Part shown: piece by piece, positions 12,789-23,099 of the stretch | Numbering within the stretch: the stretch's first letter is position 1 | Layout of the letters: every line of letters begins with the position of its first letter | Assembly: GCA_019614645.1 (NCBI GenBank) | Contig: JABWDB010000036.1 | Coordinates: 2,290,001-2,354,000 of the forward strand | Source of the DNA: Stratiolaelaps scimitus | Lineage: Eukaryota; Arthropoda; Arachnida; Mesostigmata; Laelapidae | Direction: 5' to 3' | DNA length: 64,000 nt | Notes under the pieces: generated by a model | What the model was told of the DNA's origin: nothing | The model's database searches: none | Seen by the model: only the letters and a program-made list of their open reading frames with translations | Made by a program: the position numbers and the translations under genes

Positions 12789-13187
12789 TTGTCGGAAATT
12801 CTCCATGAAGGCTTCATTGAAATTTTGAATTATATAAGGATGCACTGCTTATGGTTGTACGGATATGAATCAGCTATCAATGAGTTTGAGTTTTTTCTGA
12901 GCCCTCGTATGCGGTTTATACAGGCATATCTAAATATGATATGTCACATTATTCTATTTCTGCGAGAAAAATTAGGCTCACTCACGGTAGAAAATGTACA
13001 CAAACGTCACCCAGCAGAACTGAACGTGAATTCTGCACCAATCGAAACGATTCTAATTACATATAGTGCAACTTACCAAGATTGCAAACCAGTGACGAGA
13101 CTCGCTTCGTCAGAAGTCACGTCACACTCAGTAGTGCCTGACGAGCTCAACGGCAAAAGGAGAACCTTTCAGAGTGAGCCAGTTTAG
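12789..13187 (+). other. AT-rich 132-codon open frame, probably not a gene
   Basis: Open for 132 codons from a TTG; the first ATG comes several codons in. Composition is not repeat-derived (for example INEFEFFLSPRMRFIQAYL), but there are no splice or promoter signals and no recognisable family. It lies between the ORF-free stretch and a TA microsatellite. Confidence 0.12.
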
Positions 13188-13567
13188 CGTTGAGCTTCGC
13201 ATCTGCAAACTGTGTCACTTCCGTCGAGTGCAAGAACGGAGTCAAGTGTCGATGCGAGGGTCGTCTCCAAGGCGAAAATTCCCCTATTATTTATCATCCG
13301 TTGGATGAATGCTGGACGGTTGTTGCCTCGCTGACGACGCTGATGAAAGCCGTGCGCTCATCCTAATTCAGTTCATTTCAACGACGTTGCCTCTATTTGT
13401 TCTCGCTTCTGGTCCCCTTTCGCGGGCCCTCTCTCTCCTTGTCTCTGTCTGTCTCTCGGTCCCTCTCTCACTCCTTCGAGTCTGACGTGGGGAAAAACGG
13501 TGTAAATGTAGTTTTCAAGGAGGGGAAGAAGACGAAGCAATCTCGCAGACGCTTTCCAGAATAACGC

Positions 13568-13569
<2 letters not shown>

Positions 13570-13609
<40 letters not shown>
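13570..13609. repeat. (TA)20 microsatellite
   Basis: Uninterrupted alternating T/A over 40 bases, followed by an A-rich tail. Confidence 0.98.
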
Positions 13610-13612
<3 letters not shown>

Positions 13613-15090
13613 AAAATAATGAACTATCCACTAGCGGGTTAGATAGAGTGGTGGCGTAAGTTGCCAGCTAGCGACGTCAACCTGGAGACGAGAGAGAGAG
13701 AGAGGGAGCAGCGGGTGGTGGCACTGTATGGCGCCAAGCGTGGAAGAGAGTACCGCGTGCGGTGGTCAAAAGGGCGTGAGGACATTAATCATCATAGACC
13801 AACTGAGCGACTGCCGCTTGAAAGCAAGTGGAGCAGGTCTGTAGAGCAATCTAGACCAGCCGAAACCTTCGACATAGGCCGACAGCAGCCCGGATAGGCG
13901 CAGCAGAGACGCGCAAACAACTCGACCGGGGTAACACGAAACGGGCATCACACACGGCCATCGCTGGCATCCACCTCCCACCTACGGATCGCCTTTCTTC
14001 TTCCTTTTATACTACACATATGCTGGCGACCTTCAGTGAGTCGACGTTCGCGCGCCTTCCTTCATTCAACCGACCACCTCGCGAACGTTTCCGCTAACGT
14101 TTCCGCTCAGCCTCATGGGGTTCGGCAACCCCACTTCACTCATTCGACTAGGGTGAGCTGCACTTCCAGTAGGGGCGTTAGCAGCTAAGCAATTTTGCGC
14201 AGGGTTCGTTCCGTTCGGGAAAAGGAGAAACGCGCAGGGAACGCGAGGTTGGAAGGGGAAACGAAGGAAAATAGAGAAAGCAGGTGGGCGTCAAGGCGAG
14301 GGATATGCAGGTGCAGCGTAGTGCCGTCCCGCAGAGTTGGAAGGATGATGTGGATGGGTGGCGACGCCTATGTGGCGCTATTTCTCTCCGTAGACGTTAT
14401 GCTGACTATCCTCTTCGCGATGGTCGATAGTGGCCCCATGGCCGTTTCTGCCTCCACCACGAGCGTCTTGCCATTCGAGCATTCGGTGGCTGTGAACGTG
14501 ACGGTTTACTTTGCCGGTCTCGTGTGGAAAAACCACGCTGTCTGTTCCCCTGGACGGCGGGGGCGGCAGTAGCAGGCGGCAGAGGGCTTGCACCGGTGAC
14601 GCGGCCGGGAGAGCCACCATCGCCGCGTCTCGACGCAGTGGTGGGGCTCTGAACGACGACCAACGAAGAGGACAACTAACCAACCAAAACAGTCGACACA
14701 CAGGCAGAGCGTGAGGGCGGCAGACCGAGGCGAGGAGAAGCAGGTGAGCAGGCGACAGCGAACGAGAGATATCGGGTAAGAAATAAACGTCAGGGTCGCC
14801 CTACTGAAAGAATGATAGCACAGATAGGAGGAAGTGAAGTGGTTTTTTTTTTCGTTGTCTTAGTTGCTGGTGGTGGTGGTGCCACGTTTGTTACAGCACC
14901 ATCTCGTTAGTTTTCGACGTCCCCGACGTCGGAGACGCCCCGCCCCGATAGTCGTGAGGGGGCTTGCCTTTGACTGCCTTCGTGCTAGGGAATACGGGTG
15001 TGGACGGATATGGCAGATGGTGAAACTGGTGGTGGCACCCCCGCAAACAACAGCTCTGGCGTGCGGTGGTGCTGAGTGCTAAGATAGCAT

Positions 15091-15114
15091 ATGTGTGTGT
15101 GTGTGTGTGTGTGT
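15091..15114. repeat. (TG)n microsatellite
   Basis: About 12 TG units. Translated, it gives the meaningless CVCVCV run of the overlapping frame. Confidence 0.97.
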
Positions 15115-15884
15115 ATGGTATCGGACTGTCTCTGCGTTTGCGTGTGTATGTATATGTGTGTCGGGAGTGAGGGCAGTAGCGCGCGTATGTGCAGTTATAT
15201 GGGTTGCTACTGCTGCTGTTGCCGCTCGACGGGTGTAAGGAATAGAGAAAGTGAGGAGAGGAATACTGACAGACGAAGAGAACGAAGATTGCGAAGTGAC
15301 TTCTGAGTCTCGTGTATTATGGAGCAGTGCTCAGACAGGCAACAGCGGTTGTTGTAGCAGCAGCAGTAGCAGCAGCCGCAACGAGTCCGGAACCGGGACC
15401 AGGAATGGCAGCAGCACAAGCAGCTGAGCCAACGAGGCCTGGACGGGCTATTGGGGTGGCCCCTTTTTTCAGGGCGGCGTTTACGCCTGCATTGCCCTCG
15501 CGCCTTGGTCCGTGCGGCTCGGCTAGACTTGACTTGGCGTTGTCTTGGCGAGAGTTCGTTCGGTCTCTCCTAGCTTGCTCGCTAGCTTGCCCGATGGTAC
15601 GTCTGCCTGCGCGGCTGCTGCTGCCCGCACGAGGTCGTACTGCTGGGTGCTGCTGGTAGCTCCCTTCGTCGCTAGTGGGTATTATCTGCTTGGAGCCGAG
15701 GAGAATTATCACTTGCCGAAGGCTTTCTTATGAGTCTCCGAGGAATCGGCGCCGGTCGGACGGGTCGAGGCGCCCGTTCGGCGGACGACGACGACGACGC
15801 CGACGCCGCCGCCGCCACCATCGAGCAAGTGGATGGAGGAGAAAGGCGAATCGCAGATGAGAGAACCAGAGTGCGAGATAAATT

Positions 15885-15904
15885 GAGAGAGAGAGAGAGA
15901 GAGA
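15885..15904. repeat. (GA)n microsatellite
   Basis: 20 bases of GA. Similar 15-25 base GA/CT tracts occur at 3965-3982, 4168-4183, 28615-28632, 29076-29089, 34304-34321, 37533-37554, 56224-56240, 56870-56891 and 62727-62746. Confidence 0.95.
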
Positions 15905-18008
15905 GGCAGGGGTGCGGGGGTTTGCGATAGTAACAGTGAACGAATGTTGTGGAATGTTCCCAGCCACCCCCCCCCCCGCGTCCTGACTCGTCTCCCCCCC
16001 ACGGCATGATTCTGATAAGACACATACCAGTGCAAGCAGCTCACATAGGGGCCAGTCCGACAGGCCGCGTCCGGGCTGGGCGAGGCCGAGTCTCGATTGT
16101 ATTATATGTATATAGGCTGTAAGCGAGTAAGCTGGATGACAAAGACCACATTATAACCAAGTGAAGTATGATACATAGCATTTGCTAGATTAGTTACAGA
16201 GACGAATGTAATTACCTTAATAGTATCATACAAGCGGTATCCACGAGCTCCCTAAAAGTGGCCTCGGGAAACGAACTCCGAGTGTATTTCAACCGCCGGC
16301 ACAAACGATACATCGTGTCTGAGACCACCAATTGGAGGCAACAGGAGTGAGCTTTTGGTGAGGAGTTAGCGTACAGGGTTGTGTGAGATTTCTACCCATT
16401 TAGTGCCCTCAGAAACGTATACCCCTTGGGGAGAATCTATTGATTCGTTGTATCCAGCGGTGGCCGATAGTAGTTGCGACAGGATCAGATATTTTACGAG
16501 TTGAAAAAAAATATGCGTCGTCTTCAGCAGCGAAGGTTCGTGTAATGAATGAACTGTATCTGGCCGCGGGGCGTTCTGACTGAACGGACGCGCATATCGG
16601 CAGGTATGATACATATGAGAACACCGGAGGCAATTCATATCCAGCGGGACGAATGTATGCAGAATAGACCCAAGAGATAGAGACAGAGATCTGGAGAGTG
16701 TGTGACGCCGAGAGACGGAGAAACGAAGAACGAACTCGGTAAAAAACCGACATCACCCGGACCATCAGCTACTGTGGGTCCGAGTGATATCGCGAGATAT
16801 GGCGCTATCGCCTCTGACCTTACTTTTTTTTTCTTTTCGTCTCCTTGCGTTACCGGAACATAAAAACCACAGCCTTTCCGCTTGTCCTTCGCTAGCATGG
16901 GTTTACGGGGGCTCTTCTCCTCGTAAAGGAATACAAGCCGGCAGGACCTGTACGTGGTCAGGCGAGCTATGCAGACTACTACGCCACTATGCGGCTATAG
17001 CGATGGGATATGGTAGATCAGCCGGCCACCATCGACCGTCCGACCGACCGACCGCCCGCGTGGCTCGAGTAGCGCGTAGTGACAAGCTTGAATGGCAGCC
17101 ATATTTGGGACCATATGGTATCGTCAGTCACGAGGGGGTCGCGTTCGTCCCACCTCGCACATGGGCCCGTGGACTTAGATGCGTGCTTGTACGCCAGCAA
17201 CCATCTGACAGTATCACTGGCCCGTAGAGTTCTACCACTATCAGTGGCGAGCTCGTTGAGGACGAGCGACGGCGACGACGACGACAACGGCGGCGGCGAT
17301 CTTGCTTCGCTGCCGTCCAGAACCGCCATCGGGGCGCGCGCGCCCGCGCGAATCCTACTCCACGTCCGTGGGAAAGATAAGCTTCTTCTCTTTTATCGCA
17401 CCAGCTCAAGTAACGATAGGATTATCTCTAATGGTGGTGGTCGGTAGCGGTCGCCGCTGGCCAAGAGGATCGGCGAGCCGTAGGGCAACCAACGTATTAT
17501 ACAATACATAGGGTAAAAGCATGGGCCGTGGCCATCGGCTGCCGTCACCGACCTTCCTCGTAGCCGCTGTCGTCGCCTCGGCTGCCACTCAACACTAGGC
17601 TGTGTATAGGACAGTGTATGGATGCTACAGACAGAGGTTGAGCCTTTACGAGCTGAGCTTCGGGGATAGCCGAAGAATCAGAAATAGGCTCTTACTTTCA
17701 GCAGCAGCAGCAGTGAGTGACAGCACCAATGCGATCACGAACGGCAACGAGACGCTAATACGGATAATGCAATTACCTGCAAGCTTTAATTCAATCCGAA
17801 GCAAGTCGGTAGGAGGCAGTAAATTCGTCGACCGCCGGCTATTAATGTACTCACTTGCTCATGCTATTATGCATTCATCAAACACGAATACAGCTAAGAC
17901 TGATTCCTGAAGGCGATTTCCTCAATTGCCGTTGCATTGATAGCTGACCTTCGAAAAGTCTTTAAGAACGTGCTGGAAGAGGGAAACCTGAAGAGGCCGG
18001 TTGTCGTG

Positions 18009-18009
<1 letters not shown>

Positions 18010-18059
<50 letters not shown>
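18010..18059. repeat. (AT)n microsatellite with one GT interruption
   Basis: About 50 bases of AT repeats broken once by GT, lying roughly 180 bases before the retroelement remnant. Confidence 0.98.
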
Positions 18060-18211
18060 CCCAGTTACTATATAAAAATATTATCTTAACTGTTTTTCGA
18101 GCTGACCCTCAGCTGTACCCCTATCTGACAGGCCTCAGCTGTTAACCTTGTAGGTATTACTATGAGGACCTGTCGGGGCCACCTTTGCTTATTCTCTTCC
18201 TTCCTCGTACC

Positions 18212-18223
18212 TGGCGAGAATCT
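18212..18223 (+). other. Possible primer-binding-site remnant
   Basis: TGGCGAGAATCT lies 26 bases before the gag-like ATG. Many arthropod gypsy-type elements have a primer binding site beginning TGGCGA next to the 5' LTR. If this is one, the DNA just upstream (about 18,060-18,211, containing TATATAAAAA) would be LTR. I found no second copy downstream, so this is speculative. Confidence 0.2.
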
Positions 18224-18237
18224 TCAGATAAAGAAAG

Positions 18238-18567
18238 ATGATAAACAACTCTAAAGAATCTCTAAATAAGAAGAATGTAGATCTGAATTCGTTTGTCAAC
18301 GACTTGACAAATTGGCCACGAAGGACTGTGGTTATGAACCCTAAACAACTACAAAATATTCTAACCCATGTTCTTAGAGAACTAAACCAACAACAACAAA
18401 ATCGTGACACGCAGTTACAACAATGGCAACAGCAAATTTTAACCACCGTTCAACAGCAGCAAGCTCAGTGTAGGGCTGAGCTAGGTGACCTGATCACAAA
18501 GATTAGCAAGGTTAACTTCACACCTACAGGCACGTCACATGGTACGCCACATGGCTTGACGATATAA
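18238..18567 (+). pseudogene. Gag-like N-terminal fragment of the retroelement
   Basis: A 109-codon frame from ATG at 18238, hydrophilic and very Gln-rich in its middle (runs of QQQQ, QLQQW, QQQ around residues 50-80), with predicted coiled-coil character. Short Gln-rich proteins of this kind are typical of the start of arthropod gypsy-type gag. That placement is inferred from its position directly ahead of pol sequence in the same orientation; I see no zinc knuckle or capsid homology motif. The last 10 codons or so run through the deletion junction and overlap the pol frame, so the true gag C-terminus is lost. Upstream DNA is AT-rich with a TA microsatellite. Confidence 0.6.
18278..18309 (+). 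repeat. 32-bp direct repeat, copy 1 (inside gag-like frame)
   Basis: 32 bases beginning TAGATCTGAATTCG, identical to 19235-19266 except for two substitutions. It lies within the gag-like coding start. Its second copy just past the broken end of RNase H suggests a rearrangement or a second truncated element in the same orientation. Confidence 0.9.
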
Positions 18568-19200
18568 TTGTAACCGGAACGTCACTAGGCGAACTCAATA
18601 ATAGAATCCGAAAATTGTTTGAACGAATTCATGAATTCGGTTTCAAAGTTCGGATGGACAAATGCTCTTTCCCTCAAAAGAAAGTAAAATACCTTGGGTT
18701 TATTATATCAGAAGAAGGAAGACAGCCTGATCCCAAATAGATCGAAGCCATAATTAAAATGCCACCACCCGCCAACGTCACTGAATTGAGATCTCTACTT
18801 GGTATGATAAATTTCTATGCAGCGTTTGGCCCCCAAATGAGAGAAAAGTTCGAGGCCCCCTAGACGAACTCGTTCATAAAGATCGTAAATTTCTGTGAAC
18901 ATCAATTCACCAAAGATGTCCTAGCCCAGGTAGAAGAGATATTAGCATCCAATCTCTTGCTAACACACCGCGATTCTCACTTGCCCATTGTTATAGGAGC
19001 TGACGCTAGTCAACATGGACTTGGAGCAGTTATTTACCATAAGCTCCCCAATGGAAAAGAAGAAGTCATCTATCACGCTAGTCGCTCATTAAGCCCAGCA
19101 GAAAAAAAAACTAGGCACGAATCGAGATAGAGGCGTTAGCATTTGTATATGCTTGTCAACGATTTCATAAATTCATACACGGTAGAAAGTCTACACTCCT
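18552..19200 (+). pseudogene. Reverse transcriptase / RNase H fragment (Ty3/gypsy pol)
   Basis: The frame opens at 18552 with WLDDIIVTG, the RT catalytic box in which the usual aromatic first residue (Tyr or Phe) is Trp because the deletion breakpoint falls in that codon. It continues with FKVRMDKCSF and KVKYLGFIIS (RT thumb side), the linker KMPPPANVTELRSLLGMINF, and the RNase H start GADASQHGLGAVIYHK with its first catalytic Asp at 19002-19004, followed by YHASRSLSP. After a frameshift in the A-run at 19102-19110, RNase H resumes in another frame (IEIEALAFVYACQRFHKF) and then breaks off. Stops at 18738 and 18861 confirm that it is dead. Confidence 0.93.
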
Positions 19201-19234
19201 CCACACAGTCTACAATAGGTATGTGTATTCAATC

Positions 19235-19266
19235 TAGATCTGAATTCGTTTATCAAAGACTTGACA
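19235..19266 (+). repeat. 32-bp direct repeat, copy 2 (3' of the retroelement)
   Basis: Second copy of the gag-start sequence (30 of 32 bases identical), about 25-35 bases after the last recognisable RNase H codon. Similarity ends abruptly at 19266 in unrelated DNA. Confidence 0.9.
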
Positions 19267-20890
19267 CCGGTGTTAGCGAATGATGAGGTGTTCAAGGCCG
19301 CTATTTGCTTTCAAATTTATAGCATTCACTACCGAAAACAATAAACCTCATCGCCATCGACGACAAACGCAGACATTTGTGATTATTTGTGAGAGTTCCT
19401 GCTGCGGCTGCTGTTCGATTTTGCTGGCGATTTCGCCACAGCGCAAGATCGACATTATTTCGACGCCCTTCAGGAATCAAAGATTGAAACGGGACAGAGG
19501 AGGATGCAACTCTGGTACACGCCCGAGATGATTTGAAGAAAAGCGTCTGGGAGTGAGAGCTGCCAACAAGTTCTCGATAGCTAGTGGCCAGTGCCAGCCT
19601 GTGGAATGGACACTATTGCAGAGAGAGAGAGTTTCCTGCGTGGTACTGTATCGCCTCGAGGCCACTGTCCTCCTATCCGGCATTCAGGCCCGCTTTCGAC
19701 TGGGCCGGTTTGGTGGCTGGTTGGCGGGCGGTTGACAGCTGTCCGTCTGAAGTCAGCGCTTGTGTGTGTTTATGGCGATGCGTGTATCAGTCACTGTGCG
19801 ATGCGGGATGCTATTCGGGTGATTCGGCTTGGACGTGCGGCTTGGCTGGTGCGAACTCTGGAAGGCTGTGCTGTTGAGGGAACTCAGCGTTTGAGTGTTT
19901 AGCCCTGGCATTCGCTGGCCGTAGGTGTCTGTGTAGCCGATCGTGGGCCGATCGTGGGCCGGGGGGGGGTCGGCCAATCGGCACGTCCTCTGCCCGTCCA
20001 TCGCGTCCGCGACACTGGCGGTCACCGAGGAGAGTCCGCCGTCTTGCCGGTAACCCCCGATTTCGTTGTCATTCAGGCAGACGGGGGCGGACGAGGGATT
20101 GGTTTTGGGCCTGGCTTCGACTTTGTGGAAACTGCCCGCCAGCGGCGTTGGTGGCCGAGGATTGTGAAAAGTCATTCCGCTTGAGTTGGCCCAAGACAGC
20201 TGGAGATGAGGCCAGAAAAGGATAGCTGAAGCCGAAGAAGTGTCCCCTTGTTGTTGGCTGTGTCACATGGCAGCGTGGGATCGCCACAACCAGCTGGCCC
20301 CGTTGGTAATATCGATCAACGAAGCGTTGTCACCGACAGGACGCCTCTGTGGTTCTCGCTTTCGCCAGCATTCAATCATCAACGCGGCAAACGTTAGCGA
20401 CGGTGGGGGCCTTCCCATCCGCTGTCTGAATATGCACTCAAATGTCAGTACGACATAAACGACAACAAGGCTGCTAACCAGAGATGACATACTCTGGCGA
20501 GCGGGAGGGGGTCATGCAATTTAGGATTGTCGCTGTTGTTGTTGTTGTTGTTGTTAACAGTCGGCTCGAAATCATTGAGCCTAACTCTACGCTTGTAGAA
20601 AACCAGGCAAAATCCCACTATCGATTCGGGTGTTTATTTTTGAAATGACGATTACGGATAAATCAGTGACCGTATAGAATGAGCGACCTACACAAATGTT
20701 CGAATTCGACCACTGCCGCCGTTTATAATAAGCCGGCTGCCGTCCCCAGATAGCGATTGTCAAAGCACTTCGTAGCTTTCCACCGGTGAAGTGCTACATA
20801 CTTCCCCTTGAGCGTGTTTCTCTCTGCCTCATCCTTATACCTCCCGACACATTTCGTCTCGATCGAGCGCAAAACGATTGAAGCATTTCG
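19267..20890. other. No recognisable gene
   Basis: After the retroelement there are only overlapping frames and a tandem 11-bp duplication (GATCGTGGGCC twice, near 19,940-19,960). Confidence 0.5.
20534..20556. repeat. (GTT)n trinucleotide repeat
   Basis: Seven to eight TGT/GTT units. Confidence 0.95.
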
Positions 20891-20934
20891 TTGACTGACC
20901 ATTCAATCGTCGCATCGATGATGATCTGCGGACA

Positions 20935-20966
20935 CACACACACACACACACATACCTACCTACCTA
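20935..20966. repeat. Compound (CA)n-(TACC)n repeat
   Basis: CA repeats are followed immediately by three to four TACC units. Confidence 0.93.
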
Positions 20967-21888
20967 CCCAGCCGCATAGACTAGTCAATGTATCTTGCGA
21001 TGCAGCGCCGCCCCCTCCGCCGCCAGGGTCGAACCATCGACGCTCTACTGCCTCGCTGCCTACTGTTCACCACTTCTCACTGCCGCTACCGCTGCCGGGT
21101 GTTAGCGGAACCGCAGCAACACTCAGTGTACCGCCAGCAGCGATAGTATCTGTAGCTTCTTCTCTAGAGGCTTCGCCGTCAAGGAGGCGTCAGTCGGCGG
21201 CGGCGGGCGCCGGGCGCCGGGCGCCGCCCGCTTCAACTCGGCCACCATCGACATTCGCCGCGTTTCGCCCTGCCCCGCTTGCTCGACTTTGCTCCGCTCT
21301 CCTAAAATCCCTCCAGCCGCATCCACCCATTCACCCAACCACACAGAGCACCCAAGCCAAGCACTCACCCACCCACTGCGTGCGTTTAGTCTATCTCTCG
21401 CTGTTTCCCCGTACCAGCCACTGGCCGCCTTCGCGGTTGTCTGCGTTCCCTCGTTTCTTTCTTCATCTTCTTTCTCCTCCTCTTTTTCGTCGTCTTCTTC
21501 ATCCGCAAGCCGCCGCCGCCGCCGCAACTCGTGCGGCGGCCGTCGACCCACACTTCTGCTCCTTTTTCGTGGGCTCGACTCCGACGACAGCAGGAGGCAG
21601 TAGGAGGCAGGAGGAGGAGCAGGAGGAGTAAGGAGGGGGCGAAAATGCTTTTTGCGAAATGCGATTGTGATGATGAGATGATGGGATCGCCTTGACGGCT
21701 GCCATCTGGCCGGCGATGTGCGCGTGTGTGTCTGTCGGTCTGCGATGGTGTTGGGGAACGAAGCAACGGAGTGGGCCGTGGGTCCGTTCCGGGACCGACG
21801 CTACGGAAGACCCCGCCGCGCACAGGAGATGGGATACGATAGAAGGCCGAAACAGCATCAACGAATGCCGAGCGAAAGTCTTTCCCTT

Positions 21889-21909
21889 CTGCTGCTGCTG
21901 CTGCTGCTC
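21889..21909. repeat. (CTG)n trinucleotide repeat
   Basis: Seven CTG units. A second CTG tract of about six units lies at 28056-28074. Confidence 0.95.
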
Positions 21910-22901
21910 GGGAGGGAGAAACCGCCGCGATATCGTCGACTGTATGTAGTGGCAATGGCGGTTTTAGGACGGGCTCTCTGTCCGTCTGTCTGTCTGGCTT
22001 GCTGGACGTTCCGAGACACACACACACCTCATCCCTCGTCTGGCACTACCGTTGCGTGGGCGCGCGGCTGCTACTTCTGCTAAGAGCGGCAAGAACAGTT
22101 GTACCACGACGGTTAGGGCGATTGTTGGTTGTGCTCGGTGGGGTGGAGAGCGCGCGAAGCGCGGGAGACCGGCATACCGGCATTATGGTCAATGGAGGAT
22201 ATGAAGCACAGCAGAACCAGAAGGCGCAAGCGCTGCGAGGCGTAAAGACGCGAACGAACCGGGCGGGGGGCAAGCGAGGGGTAGTCGGGGGCTCGGGGCA
22301 ACGGAGTGAGAACGGCCGAGAGAAGGGCTGGTGAAGGGGGTCCTCGGGCAAGCGAGAACCGAAAAATCACATGAGGAAGAAAACGGAGGCGCGAGACAGA
22401 CGGAGATCATCGGCAACTGTCAGAGACGCTGGATTCCAAGAGGCCCATTGTTGCGGACCCTGTTTGATGTGGATCGCGCAAGCGGCAAGGCAAGGCAGTG
22501 TCGGTCCTTTGGCCATCTTCTTCGCTTTCGGTGATGCTGATTTCGAACGACGCGTGTGTTTGCATGATGGGGCTGCTATTACAGCCAATGGGCTCAGTGC
22601 CATCGTCTCAATGAGATGGGAAGTATGAGGCGGAGGGAGAGAGAGGGGGAGAAGTTAAAGAATGAGAAAATTGTGTGTTCATTTAAGCAGAACATTACCT
22701 GTAAGCGTTGCAATGGAAGACGGCGGCAATGAATGAATGCATGCGCCTGCTGGTTGGCTTGACGGAGAAGAACAGCTGGCCGCGTCTAAGTGATTTTCAC
22801 GATGATTGCAGAGGTGTCTCATGTAGCTTGTCTGCATCGACGGTATCGTACACAGGTTGTATTGCATTTCGCGATGAATGGCAACAGTCGGTTTTTGCAA
22901 G

Positions 22902-22973
22902 CAGCAGATTCGAAGGCAACTTGTTACTGCACTTTCCGAGGACCAAATTGAAGTTCGCATGCTGCTTCTCAAG
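22902..22973 (+). CDS. Candidate 72-bp symmetric exon
   Basis: Between acceptor GGTTTTTGCAAG (AG at 22900-22901) and donor AAG|GTTAGT (GT at 22974), 24 codons are open in phase 0/0, reading QQIRRQLVTALSEDQIEVRM and ending LLLK. Both splice sites are near consensus. The length alone has no statistical weight, and a minus-strand frame overlaps. Confidence 0.18.
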
Positions 22974-23099
22974 GTTAGTCGGCAGCATTCCGTGCGATAT
23001 GGGCGAACGTTCTTCGACATCTTAATATACGTTCATCGAACTCTTAACAAACACAAATATACGCTAACAGTCGCTTCTAAGCATTTGATGTGTTAGTCG

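Larger units (their letters stand above)
13610..18009. other. Microsatellite-rich DNA, no recognisable gene
   Basis: Holds GT, GA and GCA-type repeats and a GC-rich patch at 15.3-15.85 kb. One possible donor (AAGCAG|GTGAGC, GT at 14742) ends a polar frame of about 45 codons reaching back to 14,600, but no acceptor stands out. Confidence 0.5.
18238..19210 (+). mobile_element. Internally deleted Ty3/gypsy-type LTR retrotransposon remnant
   Basis: A gag-like coding start is joined directly to the C-terminal part of reverse transcriptase, the RT-RNase H connection and the first part of RNase H. Protease, most of RT, the end of RNase H and integrase are missing. The pol part has two in-frame TAG codons (18738-18740, 18861-18863) and at least two frameshifts, one in an A9 run at 19102-19110. 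No long terminal repeats are evident in the flanks, although a short sequence resembling a primer binding site lies upstream. The right edge is set where RNase H similarity fades (about 19200). The gypsy assignment follows from the order and spacing of the RT, tether and RNase H motifs. Confidence 0.9.
20891..22400. other. GC-rich block with the longest open frame of the window
   Basis: A 246-codon plus-strand frame (20891-21631) begins at a non-ATG codon and includes a Thr-His run from the CA repeat plus Pro, Ala and Ser runs. Minus-strand frames of 142, 213 and 120 codons overlap it. Openness in many frames at once points to composition. The block could be a CpG-rich promoter or 5' region. 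Confidence 0.5.

Noticed and set aside
20891..21631. 246-codon plus-strand frame, the longest in the window
   Set aside because: It starts at a non-ATG codon, runs through a CA repeat (Thr-His run) and Pro/Ala/Ser low complexity, and three minus-strand frames of over 100 codons overlap it.
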